A stretch of 11,191 nucleotides of DNA, from contig DITN01000060.1 in assembly GCA_002422865.1 (NCBI GenBank), positions 1-11,191 on the forward strand, written 5' to 3'. This DNA comes from Bacteroidetes bacterium UBA6183 (GTDB lineage Bacteria; Bacteroidota; Bacteroidia; UKL13-3). A program made the position numbers and the translations under genes. Each line of letters starts with the position of its first letter. Position 1 is the first letter of the stretch. A model generated the notes under the pieces. It was given only the letters and a program-made list of their open reading frames with translations. It ran no database searches and was not told the origin of the DNA. Below, piece after piece: positions 1-7,588 of the stretch.

Positions 1-39
1 GTCAACATATATCAGGGACGTACAACGTACACTTTCTAA
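1..39 (+). CDS. Possible 3' end of an upstream outer-membrane protein gene (partial)
   Basis: Frame 1 is open from the window edge to a TAA at 37-39 and reads VNIYQGRTTYTF. The alternating polar/aromatic pattern and the terminal phenylalanine resemble the last beta-strand of an outer-membrane barrel, where a C-terminal aromatic residue is recognised by the Bam machinery. An outer-membrane partner upstream of the transporter operon would make sense, but 12 residues are too few to assign a family, and the frame could be open by chance. Confidence 0.3.
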   Translation, partial: VNIYQGRTTYTF

Positions 40-50
40 CCTCAAACTTC

Positions 51-87
51 TAACTTCCAGCCACTAACTTCCAGCCACTAACTTCCA
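51..87. repeat. 14-bp tandem repeat, about 2.6 copies
   Basis: The unit TAACTTCCAGCCAC occurs perfectly at 51-64 and 65-78, followed by nine matching bases at 79-87. A degenerate lead-in (CTAACCTCAAACTTC) precedes it. It lies in the short leader between the possible upstream gene end and the transporter operon. No hairpin is evident, and the repeat is non-coding on the plus strand. Confidence 0.85.
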
Positions 88-139
88 TTTATGACGCGAA
101 TCATGGTTATTGATTGTATAATATTGATAGATTTGAAAC

Positions 140-1222
140 ATGAATAAATTTAGCTTATTGCTACTGGTTGCTTTATTTGTGGCCGGATGTAAAAGTAAGG
201 TAGAAACTACGAAGCCGACTGTAACTGATATTACCGAATCGGTATACGCATCGGGTGTGATTAAAGCCGAAAATCAATACCAGGTTTTTGCCACTGTAAA
301 TGGCATCATCAATAATATTTTTGTTACCGAAGGTGATGAGGTAAAAAAAGGAACACCACTACTTTCGGTGGTAAATGAAACATCAAAACTAAATGCCGAA
401 AATGCCCGATTGGCTGCTTCATACAACGATTATGGGGCCAATAAAAGCAAACTGAACGAACTTAAGGTAAATATAGATTTTGCTAAGAATAAATGGCTTG
501 TAGATTCTTCTTTGTACTACCGTCAGTTAAGTTTATGGAACCAACAAGTAGGCTCGCAGGTTGATTTAGAACAACGTAAGTTAGCATTCGAAAACGCACG
601 TGCTTTATATCAATCGGCTTTGTTAAAGTATGATGACTTAAAACGTCAGTTAAGTTTTGTATCTCAACAATCAAAAAATAACCTCCAAATTTCTGAGCAA
701 CAAAACCAAGATTTTGTGGTGAAGAGCGAGGTTGATGGTAAAGTATACAGTATTTTAAAAGAAAAAGGTGAGATGGTAACTCCGCAAACAGCTCTGGCGG
801 TTGTGGGGTCGACACAAAGCTTTAGGGTGGAGTTGCAGGTGGATGAGTATGATATTGTAAGGTTAAAAAAAGGGCAGTTGGTACTGATTAGTTTAGACAG
901 TTACAAAGGTGAAGTGTTTGAAGCTTTGATTGATAAAATAAATCCGCTGATGAACGAACGTACCAAATCGTTTTTGGTAGAAGCAAAGTTTATCAAGATA
1001 CCACCGGTGTTATATCCTAATTTAACGGTAGAAGCCAATGTGGTTATTCAAACCAAAAAAAATGTGTTAACCCTGCCACGTAGTTTGGTAAGCGATGATG
1101 GTTTTGTTACCATAAAAAGCGGTGACAAAGTAGCTGTTAAAGTGGGTTTAAAAGATTACGAGCGCGTAGAAATATTGTCGGGAATTACGGCCGATGATGA
1201 AATTATTGGAACCATAAAATGA
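140..1222 (+). CDS. Lipoprotein periplasmic adaptor (HlyD/MacA-type membrane fusion protein) of an ABC efflux system
   Basis: Adaptor subunit that would link the inner-membrane ABC transporter encoded downstream to an outer-membrane channel. The N-terminus is a lipoprotein signal with lipobox VAGC, placing the lipidated cysteine at residue 17. A first half of a biotinyl-lipoyl-like domain follows (about 38-80, with VNGIINNIFVTEGDEVKKG). A helical hairpin spans about 82-190 (rich in Q, E, K and A, with WNQQVGSQVDLEQRKLAF). The second lipoyl half is at about 192-224 (VDGKVYSILKEKGEMV), then a beta-barrel domain (about 227-300) and a membrane-proximal domain to residue 360. This is the normal domain order and length for MacA-like adaptors. 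The stop overlaps the permease start by 4 bases (ATGA), indicating translational coupling. The transported substrate cannot be read from the sequence; macrolide, peptide or lipoprotein-type cargo are all possible. Confidence 0.9.
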   Translation: MNKFSLLLLVALFVAGCKSKVETTKPTVTDITESVYASGVIKAENQYQVFATVNGIINNIFVTEGDEVKKGTPLLSVVNETSKLNAENARLAASYNDYGANKSKLNELKVNIDFAKNKWLVDSSLYYRQLSLWNQQVGSQVDLEQRKLAFENARALYQSALLKYDDLKRQLSFVSQQSKNNLQISEQQNQDFVVKSEVDGKVYSILKEKGEMVTPQTALAVVGSTQSFRVELQVDEYDIVRLKKGQLVLISLDSYKGEVFEALIDKINPLMNERTKSFLVEAKFIKIPPVLYPNLTVEANVVIQTKKNVLTLPRSLVSDDGFVTIKSGDKVAVKVGLKDYERVEILSGITADDEIIGTIK

Positions 1223-2478
1223 ACACCAAACTAATTTTTACCATTGCTAAATCTTTGCTGGTTGCGCGTTGGCGACAAACACTGGTAGCAGCCATTGGTG
1301 TTACGTTTAGTATTACCATGTTTATTACCTTATTGGGTTTTATGACAGGTTTAAATGATTTGTTGGATGGTTTGATTTTAAACCGCACGCCACACATTAA
1401 ACTGTACAACGAACTTAAAGCAACACCCAATCAACCCATTGCTATAAGCAATAAGTTTAAAAACCATCACCACTTTATTCACTCGGTAAAACCAAGCGGC
1501 ACAAGAGCCGAAATTTATAATTATGGCGCCATAGTTGATGCGCTAAAAAACGATAAACGGGTATATGGTGTTGCACCCAAATTGGTGGCGCAAGTGTTTT
1601 ATAATGTAGGTGCGATTGATGTAACGGGTGTAATAAATGGTATTGATGTAGATGCCGAAAACAAACTGTTCTTTTTTAAAGATTACATCACAGCTGGAAA
1701 TTATATTGATTTAAAAAATACACCTAACAGTATTATTTTAGGAAAAGGATTGGCAGATAAAATGTTGGCCAATATTGGTGATGTGGTACAAGTTACTACA
1801 CCTAAAGGTGATAGGATTCAATTAAAGGTGGTGGGTTATTTTCAATCGGGTTTGCAAGATTTTGATAAAACACAAAGTTATGCCTCATTGGGTACTGCTC
1901 AAAAGTTATTGGGTAAACCCAGTAATTATGTAACCGATATTCAAATTAAATTAACAGACATGAAATTGGCTCCTTTAGTAGGCAAAGAATACGCAAAGGT
2001 TTTTAGTGTTGATGCGGAAGATATACAAACAGCCAATTCACAATTTGAAACAGGAAGTTCTGTAAGGTCAATTATTTCTTATGCGGTTGGAATAACATTA
2101 TTGGTGGTTGCCGGCTTTGGTATTTATAACATTTTAAACATGATGATTTATGAAAAAATGGACTCCATTGCTATTTTAAAAGCAACCGGATTTTCGGGTA
2201 AGGATGTTAACGCCATATTTGTTTCTATTGCTTTAAGTATTGGTTTTTTTGGTGGATTGGCCGGGTTGGTTTGTGGTTTTGGCTTATCGGTGGTAATTGA
2301 TAATGTACCTTTTAATACGGCAGCATTACCCACCATCAAAACATATCCCATTAACTACAATCCTAAGTTTTATGTAATCGGAACCATATTTTCTTTAATC
2401 ACCACTTATTTTGCGGGGTTGTTTCCTGCGCGTAAAGCCAGTAAAATAGATCCGGTAGTAATTATCAGGGGGAAATAA
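1219..2478 (+). CDS. ABC transporter permease, FtsX/MacB/LolCE superfamily
   Basis: Inner-membrane permease of a type VII (MacB/LolCDE-fold) ABC transporter, 419 residues. One membrane segment lies near the N-terminus (about 22-45). A large periplasmic domain of MacB_PCD type follows (about 50-280, including GAIDVTGVINGIDVDAE and VTTPKGDRIQLKVVGYF). Three more segments then form the FtsX domain (about 286-308, 333-360 and 384-402). The cytoplasmic loop YEKMDSIAILKATGFSGKDV (311-330) is the family's typical coupling-helix region, and the protein ends with the usual PARKASKIDPVVIIRGK. The gene overlaps the adaptor gene by 4 bases and is followed 1 base later by the ATPase gene, so the three should be made together. 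These transporters work by mechanotransmission on periplasmic or outer-leaflet substrates. The long periplasmic insert resembles both LolC/E and MacB, and the substrate is not decided by sequence. Confidence 0.92.
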   Translation: MNTKLIFTIAKSLLVARWRQTLVAAIGVTFSITMFITLLGFMTGLNDLLDGLILNRTPHIKLYNELKATPNQPIAISNKFKNHHHFIHSVKPSGTRAEIYNYGAIVDALKNDKRVYGVAPKLVAQVFYNVGAIDVTGVINGIDVDAENKLFFFKDYITAGNYIDLKNTPNSIILGKGLADKMLANIGDVVQVTTPKGDRIQLKVVGYFQSGLQDFDKTQSYASLGTAQKLLGKPSNYVTDIQIKLTDMKLAPLVGKEYAKVFSVDAEDIQTANSQFETGSSVRSIISYAVGITLLVVAGFGIYNILNMMIYEKMDSIAILKATGFSGKDVNAIFVSIALSIGFFGGLAGLVCGFGLSVVIDNVPFNTAALPTIKTYPINYNPKFYVIGTIFSLITTYFAGLFPARKASKIDPVVIIRGK

Positions 2479-2479
2479 C

Positions 2480-3157
2480 ATGAGCGTAGTACTACAAGCA
2501 AAAGGGATTAGTAAAAATTTTCACGACCCCATTACCATTCAGGTTTTAAAGGATGTGAGTTTCGAAATCAAGAAAGGTGAGTTTGTATCGGTGATTGGAA
2601 AATCAGGATGTGGTAAATCTACCTTACTTTATATTTTATCAACCATGGATACCGATTACGAAGGCGATTTGCTGATTGATGGTGTACCCATGCGCAATAA
2701 AAAAGAAGGCGAATTGGCTTTGGTTCGAAACGAAAAAATAGGATTTGTTTTTCAGTTTCATTATTTGTTGAATGAGTTTAGCGTATTACGCAATGTGATG
2801 TTGCCCGGTTTAAAATTGGGTAAATATTCGGAGCAGGAAGTAGAACATCGTGCCATGGAGAAGTTGCGTATTTTGGGTATAGATAACGAAGCGCACAAAA
2901 TGGCCAATCAGCTTTCGGGCGGACAAAAACAACGCGTGGCTATTGCACGTGCTTTAATAAATGATCCGTTAATTATTATGGGTGATGAACCTACTGGAAA
3001 CTTAGATAAAAAGAACAGCCAAATTGTGTTTGATATTTTTAACGAATTGGCACACGAGTTTAAACAAACCTTACTAATAGTTACCCACGATAATGAGTTT
3101 GCGCAAAGCACGGATAGGATTATAGAAATGGAAGACGGACGAATCATTAGGATGTGA
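2480..3157 (+). CDS. ABC transporter ATP-binding protein, LolD/MacB ATPase type
   Basis: ATPase subunit energising the permease encoded 1 base upstream; 225 residues, the usual length for a stand-alone LolD-like subunit. All nucleotide-binding motifs are intact: Walker A GKSGCGKST (40-48), Q-loop glutamine 92 in FVFQFHYLL, signature LSGGQ (145-149), Walker B LIIMGDEPTGNLD with D169 and catalytic E170, and H-loop histidine 203 in VTHD. FQFHYLLNEFSVLRNVMLPG is the typical Q-loop continuation of the LolD/MacB/FtsE group. It closes the operon: a hairpin lies 53 bases after its stop. Two copies of this ATPase and two of the permease probably make the working complex, as in relatives. Confidence 0.95.
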   Translation: MSVVLQAKGISKNFHDPITIQVLKDVSFEIKKGEFVSVIGKSGCGKSTLLYILSTMDTDYEGDLLIDGVPMRNKKEGELALVRNEKIGFVFQFHYLLNEFSVLRNVMLPGLKLGKYSEQEVEHRAMEKLRILGIDNEAHKMANQLSGGQKQRVAIARALINDPLIIMGDEPTGNLDKKNSQIVFDIFNELAHEFKQTLLIVTHDNEFAQSTDRIIEMEDGRIIRM

Positions 3158-3210
3158 TTGTTTATAGATAGTAGTAATTGTTTGGTTTGACATACTATGA
3201 TAACGATACA

Positions 3211-3247
3211 AAAAACGCCAACCTTGATTAACAAGATTGGCGTTTTT
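3211..3247 (+). terminator. Hairpin terminator, copy 1 of a 37-bp dispersed element
   Basis: An 11-bp perfect outer stem (AAAAACGCCAA paired with TTGGCGTTTTT) encloses a C/A mismatch, a 4-bp inner stem (CTTG/CAAG) and loop ATTAA. It ends in a run of T on plus and of A on minus, so it can act on either strand. It lies 53 bases after the ATPase stop codon and so probably ends the transporter operon. It is identical over all 37 bases to the copy at 8889-8925. On the minus-strand RNA the C/A mismatch becomes a U-G pair, giving a continuous 16-bp stem. Confidence 0.8.
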
Positions 3248-3387
3248 AAGATTAAATCGTTTTATTTTAATCATACTTTGTTTTTTACAAACTTTCTTTT
3301 GGCTGTGTATTTTTTTTATTTTTATTTCGGCTCTCCTTTAAAGGTTTTTGTTAACCTTTATTTTAACGATTTACCATTAACATCAAC

Positions 3388-4875
3388 ATGAATATTTTCA
3401 AAAAAAACAATATGAAAACAATTAGTTTAATAGTGCTTTTAATATGCTCTTCAATATTAACCATGGCTCAATCTTCAGACAAAGAAGTTATCATCGAGGG
3501 GGCGCTGGGTAAGCATGATAATTTTTATGATATATTATCAGACAATGATGGTAGTTATTACACAATAAGACTAGAGTACAAAAGTCTGCAAAACCAGAGA
3601 AGTTTTCGTATTGAACGATACAATAACTTAAATGAAAAAATTTGGGAACGTGATATTGAAGGTCAATACAATTTTTTCAATACACCATCAGGAATTATTT
3701 TTTACAATTTTTACCCTGTAAATCAAAAGAATAAAACGAATGAGTTTGAAGCAGGCAAAATTGACCTATTAGGTAATGTTACCAAACCCAAAGTTCTATT
3801 AAGTGTGCCATTAGACTATCTAAATCAGTTTAAAGTTAAATATTCTTATAAGACGGGTCGTATTTTTATAACTCATTTAACAAACCTTAAAAAAAACAAA
3901 AGTACTGCGTTCGATATCTTGGCAGTTGTATTTGACAGTGATTTAAATAAAGTTTATGATGATATGATTGAAATACCTCATCCTTATAAAAAATTTAAAA
4001 TTTGCTCAATTATAAATGATGGAAACAATAAATTATTTATAAATGGCGGTGCTTTTAATTTAAAATTTGAGGCAAACTATCATGGCTCTAATCCAGTTAA
4101 AAATCATGCTATTATGAGTTACGATTTTAAAACTAAAAAATTAATTGAAAAGCCAGTTAGCTTTAATGTCTATCACGTTAGCGATATTTGGATTTCATAC
4201 CAGAACAATAAATTATATTTATTAGGTTGTCATTTTCCAAAGTTGTACGGGACTAGTTTTTCTGGACTTATTTTATATTCTTTTGAGCCTGAAAAATTAG
4301 AGAGCTTAGCTGAAAATATTGTTTGGTTTGATGAGTCGAAGGCGGAGATACCTGTAGGCAAGAAAATTGGAGTAGAAATACAAGGTTCGTATGGCTTTGC
4401 ATACACGCATTCATTGCTTTTTAATAGTAAAGATGAACCAATAATCATCATTAGCAATTATATGAGAAAAGGTACAGGCTTTTCTAAAGATGACCATATA
4501 GGTATTGTTCAATTAACATCTTCTGGCCGAATAGCATGGAAAAGTGGTGTAAATGCTCCTGCAATGGATCATGGTCGCACTATATTTACAAATTACATAA
4601 ATAACAAATTGCATTTGTTTTATAATGAAGACAAAGCGAGTGAGAACAAAGTAAATCTTCGCCCTGCTGATTTTGATAGGTATGCTTGGATTAAGGCAGA
4701 TTTGGCAACTGCAACCGTTGATGAAAAAGGTGAAGTAACATATGATTATGTTATTAAAAAAACAAAAACCTGCGGCTATCAGGATTATACTTATGGTTTT
4801 ATCAAAGATAAATTGTACGTGCCTATTAAGTGTAAAGATGGTAACTACAGTGTTATTTCTTACAAACTTAAATAA
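3388..4875 (+). CDS. Secreted hypothetical protein, possibly beta-propeller-like
   Basis: I do not recognise the family. The product is 495 residues from the ATG at 3388. A second in-frame ATG at 3412 gives a more compact signal peptide (MKTISLIVLLICSSILTMAQ, cleavage likely after MAQ or before it), so the shorter 487-residue form is equally or more likely. An A8 run lies between the two ATGs. The mature part has repeated strand-turn-strand segments with DSDLNKVYDD, NNKLFINGG, NNKLYLLGC and NNKLHLFYNE, about 50-120 residues apart, reminiscent of a beta-propeller or another repeated beta-sheet fold. No catalytic motif and no T9SS sorting domain is visible at the C-terminus (ends SVISYKLK). It is monocistronic, with a hairpin on each side. 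No clear Bacteroidetes promoter was found in the 230-base gap upstream. Confidence 0.85.
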   Translation: MNIFKKNNMKTISLIVLLICSSILTMAQSSDKEVIIEGALGKHDNFYDILSDNDGSYYTIRLEYKSLQNQRSFRIERYNNLNEKIWERDIEGQYNFFNTPSGIIFYNFYPVNQKNKTNEFEAGKIDLLGNVTKPKVLLSVPLDYLNQFKVKYSYKTGRIFITHLTNLKKNKSTAFDILAVVFDSDLNKVYDDMIEIPHPYKKFKICSIINDGNNKLFINGGAFNLKFEANYHGSNPVKNHAIMSYDFKTKKLIEKPVSFNVYHVSDIWISYQNNKLYLLGCHFPKLYGTSFSGLILYSFEPEKLESLAENIVWFDESKAEIPVGKKIGVEIQGSYGFAYTHSLLFNSKDEPIIIISNYMRKGTGFSKDDHIGIVQLTSSGRIAWKSGVNAPAMDHGRTIFTNYINNKLHLFYNEDKASENKVNLRPADFDRYAWIKADLATATVDEKGEVTYDYVIKKTKTCGYQDYTYGFIKDKLYVPIKCKDGNYSVISYKLK

Positions 4876-4889
4876 CCAATAGCATCTAA

Positions 4890-4926
4890 AAAAACGCCAA
4901 CCTTGATTTACAGGATTGGCGTTTTT
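4890..4926. terminator. Bidirectional hairpin terminator, copy 2 of the 37-bp element
   Basis: Same outer stem (AAAAACGCCAA/TTGGCGTTTTT) as the other two copies, with two base changes: loop ATTTA instead of ATTAA, and inner arm CAGG instead of CAAG. On plus-strand RNA the second change keeps pairing as a U-G wobble, while on minus-strand RNA it creates a C/A mismatch. It lies 14 bases after the stop of the plus-strand gene and 77 bases beyond the stop of the convergent S8 protease gene, so it can serve both. Confidence 0.8.
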
Positions 4927-5003
4927 AATAGCATAACTCTTATCTTGATTTAAGCCAACGCTATATTTTATCGCGTTGAAAACCTTGTTTTAAAAAAAAA
5001 CAA

Positions 5004-6635
5004 TTATGGTTCAATTTCACCAGGATCTATTGGGTCATCAATTCCATCGTCATTTTCTCCATCACAAACATCTAAATCTGGGTTTATTCGCCATTCAAAG
5101 CCAGAACCTTGTTGCGATTCAAACCCTGGTTTTGCTTCAATATAATTGCGAGCAATATAATTTACATTCGCTCCATTTTGAATAGTTGCCCAACCAACAG
5201 GTATACTACCAGTAACTGAGTAACCTAGCATAATAGTGTGTCTTCTTCTAGTGTAAGATAATGTATTAGGAATGTATGTTTTGTTTTGCTCGTACATGGC
5301 TTTATAGGTTAGTGCCTTTAAAACCGCTTGGTATGCATTAATTCTACCTGTACCAACCAAGCCTGAATAATTAGCTTCATCAACAATAGGATCAGTTGTG
5401 GTTTTTATAATGTGTTGAACATCTGCTGGTGTAAAGCATGGGTTAACCGATTTAATCAATCCTGCTAGGCCAGCAACAATTGGTGTTGAAAACGATGTGC
5501 CATGACATGCCCAATAATATGGATGTGTTGGGTTACTTGTAGTACATGTGGCCCCCATGGTTAAATAGCCGGGTGCAGCAACATCTACCTCTGGAAAATG
5601 CGAGTGGGTCCATTCCTGATAAGCAGGGTTTATGGGGCTATTATTAAAAAAGTAATGCTTATCTTGATCATCTGTGCTTGTTACAACAATCACTCTTTCG
5701 TCATAATAAGCTGATAATGGCGTCATACTATGGCCATCGTTAGGGTGGGCACCATCATCAAATCCATTTCCTGCAGGCCAAACAATTACAGTTCCATGAT
5801 CCAAAATTTCTTTAGTTGCTATTTGTTCAATAGTACTGAAATTTGTAGTAACATCTTTAAATGGAGCGGCAGATGAAGTAATAACGTCTGCATTTAAAAC
5901 CAAAGATGCGTATTGAGCTTTTTGAAGAAATATTGTTCGTGTCCAGCTTGTATTAACTAAAATTAGTTTGCAATTGAAACCAATTCCTGCAAGGTCGCCC
6001 CCGCCATCAACCTCTGCTGCAATAAATCCCGCACCTATTGTTCCGTGAGAACCACCACTGCAACTGAGTGAGCTTCCGTCTGTGGGGTCAATTAAAGATA
6101 GTACTTGATCTTTTAAATCAGGATGATTAATATCAAACTGAAAATCTAGAAACGCAATTTTGGTGTTTTTATGGCCTTCGTTCAAATCCCAAGCCTTGCC
6201 TGCTTCTATTTTTTTTAAATGCCATAAATCTCCTTGGGGATTAGATTGCGTTGTATTCCAAAAGTAGTCGGTTGGATCATAATCTGACATCACTTTAATC
6301 AAAGGTTTACTTACTCTTTCTGTCATTAATACAGATTGAGGTGTTCTTGAAAAGTAATCAAATAGTTGCTTAGAATTACCATCCGTTTTTATTAAAAATG
6401 TTCGACTTAACGTATCGTTTTTGGAATACGGAAACATTCTTGTTACTGTTGAATATTTTATATTGTCGTCAACAATTGAGCTTATATAATCAAAAGCATT
6501 TGAGTTTAAGTCGAAGTCCATTTTGAGAACAACAATTAAATCATTCTGATCATATAAACATGAGTCACAATTTACTTCAGCTGAGCAAGTAAGTGTAGTG
6601 AGCAACATAAGTATTGTAAATTTTAACTTATTCAT
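5004..6635 (-). CDS. Subtilisin-like S8 family serine protease, exported
   Basis: Exported serine endopeptidase of the subtilase family, 543 residues. A signal peptide covers about 1-19. A propeptide-like region follows (about 25-135), then the peptidase domain opening with WHLKKIEAGKAWDLNEG. The catalytic triad is complete: D164 in KIAFLDFQFD, H197 in GGSHGTIGAG and S381 in CHGTSFSTPIVAGLAG. The oxyanion asparagine is N290 in VWPAGNG. The second histidine of the usual HGTHVAG motif is replaced by isoleucine, which is tolerated because it is not catalytic. After about residue 445 comes a roughly 100-residue tail ending in a very acidic stretch (DVCDGENDDGIDDPIDPGE). No type A T9SS sorting domain is seen, unlike the two genes upstream. 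Its start overlaps the preceding gene by 8 bases (ATGAATAA), so it is the third gene of the operon beginning at 8663. It might process or release the neighbouring surface proteins, which is inference. Confidence 0.93.
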   Translation of the reverse strand: MNKLKFTILMLLTTLTCSAEVNCDSCLYDQNDLIVVLKMDFDLNSNAFDYISSIVDDNIKYSTVTRMFPYSKNDTLSRTFLIKTDGNSKQLFDYFSRTPQSVLMTERVSKPLIKVMSDYDPTDYFWNTTQSNPQGDLWHLKKIEAGKAWDLNEGHKNTKIAFLDFQFDINHPDLKDQVLSLIDPTDGSSLSCSGGSHGTIGAGFIAAEVDGGGDLAGIGFNCKLILVNTSWTRTIFLQKAQYASLVLNADVITSSAAPFKDVTTNFSTIEQIATKEILDHGTVIVWPAGNGFDDGAHPNDGHSMTPLSAYYDERVIVVTSTDDQDKHYFFNNSPINPAYQEWTHSHFPEVDVAAPGYLTMGATCTTSNPTHPYYWACHGTSFSTPIVAGLAGLIKSVNPCFTPADVQHIIKTTTDPIVDEANYSGLVGTGRINAYQAVLKALTYKAMYEQNKTYIPNTLSYTRRRHTIMLGYSVTGSIPVGWATIQNGANVNYIARNYIEAKPGFESQQGSGFEWRINPDLDVCDGENDDGIDDPIDPGEIEP

Positions 6636-7584
6636 AGATTAGCAATTTAGTTTTTTCGATAATTGTGTTATTTGAATAAAACACTAAATAGTATATGCCA
6701 CTTGGTACGTTTTCAATTTTGAACTTATTGTCTTTTATTTCAAAAAAGTTTATTGTTTCTCCCATGTTGCTAATTATTTGGCATGAAATATTTTTATGTT
6801 TATTGTTCGATAAAGTTACAGTTTTCCCCTTTTGTATTGGGTTAGGGTAAACAGCTATCTGGTTATAAATATTTTTTTCTGATAGTCCGGTATATGAATT
6901 TGCATAATCGCATGGTTTATCCCATTTAGCATATTTAAAGTTGTATGTTGAATCATTGTAGCACCTTAACATACATTCAGTTGTTTCCATTGTTATCAGG
7001 GCTGCACGACCAAATAAATAAGTAAATGAATACAAACCATCAATAATAACTCTAAAAGAATCTGTCTTGTACGTCTCCATCGAATAATAACTATCCATCA
7101 CATCGGAAATTGTCTGCCTTTTTTTCCAATTCCCATTTATCATCACACTATCTGTTGAAAGTATTCTGTATGAAAAAGTTATTGAATCATTTGCAAGTTT
7201 TGGTACTAAAAAGCCTGGCGTAACTCTAGATAAATTCTTATGCACATGAATGGTATCACCCGCTTTTGCAGAAAAATTATATAAAAGGTGAAACTTCTTA
7301 TCATAAGGATTATAGTACATCAACGAGTCATTTTGTTTTGTTAGATACTCATAAGAAACTATCTTATCTACACCAGGATTATCAACTAACTTCACTTCAA
7401 TAACTGATGCGGTTATATCATATATTAATGTGTCTCCTTGCACCGTTAACACAGCACATTTTACTCCGTTAAAGTCAATATTACCAATGGAGTAATGCCA
7501 CTTTGCACCAATTGGGGCAAAGTTTTGTGCTTGGCTTTTTGTCAACATCAGCCAGCAACAAATAATCATTAAATAATATTTCAT
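6628..7584 (-). CDS. T9SS cargo protein with C-terminal type A sorting domain, function unknown
   Basis: 318 residues. A signal peptide (1-20, MKYYLMIICCWLMLTKSQAQ) should export it through Sec. The mature part opens with NFAPIGAKWHYSIGN, a start often seen in Bacteroidetes secreted proteins, followed by a beta-rich region of unknown function (about 30-235). The last roughly 78 residues (241-318) form a type A T9SS sorting domain: IAVYPNPIQKGKTVTLS, then a hydrophobic strand ending in NMGE, then ENVPSGIYYLVFYSN and a basic/hydrophobic end KTKLLIYE. That domain directs secretion across the outer membrane by T9SS and, in studied systems, is removed as the protein is attached to A-LPS or released. 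It starts 4 bases after the stop of the S74-type gene and overlaps the S8 protease gene by 8 bases. No enzymatic motif was recognised in the body. Confidence 0.88.
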   Translation of the reverse strand: MKYYLMIICCWLMLTKSQAQNFAPIGAKWHYSIGNIDFNGVKCAVLTVQGDTLIYDITASVIEVKLVDNPGVDKIVSYEYLTKQNDSLMYYNPYDKKFHLLYNFSAKAGDTIHVHKNLSRVTPGFLVPKLANDSITFSYRILSTDSVMINGNWKKRQTISDVMDSYYSMETYKTDSFRVIIDGLYSFTYLFGRAALITMETTECMLRCYNDSTYNFKYAKWDKPCDYANSYTGLSEKNIYNQIAVYPNPIQKGKTVTLSNNKHKNISCQIISNMGETINFFEIKDNKFKIENVPSGIYYLVFYSNNTIIEKTKLLIYE

Positions 7585-7588
7585 GGTG

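Noticed and set aside
128..135. TAGATTTG, a perfect match to the Bacteroidetes -7 element, just before the adaptor start at 140
   Set aside because: Transcription would start inside or at the start codon, and no TTG/TTTG lies 19-21 bases upstream (the nearest TTG, 110-112, is only 15 bases away). It is probably chance in AT-rich DNA, or the operon is transcribed from further upstream.
3197..3391. 64-codon plus-strand frame in the gap after the ATPase gene
   Set aside because: It runs through the terminator hairpin, is dominated by F/Y/L/N from AT-rich sequence, and overlaps the start of the next gene; not a credible protein.
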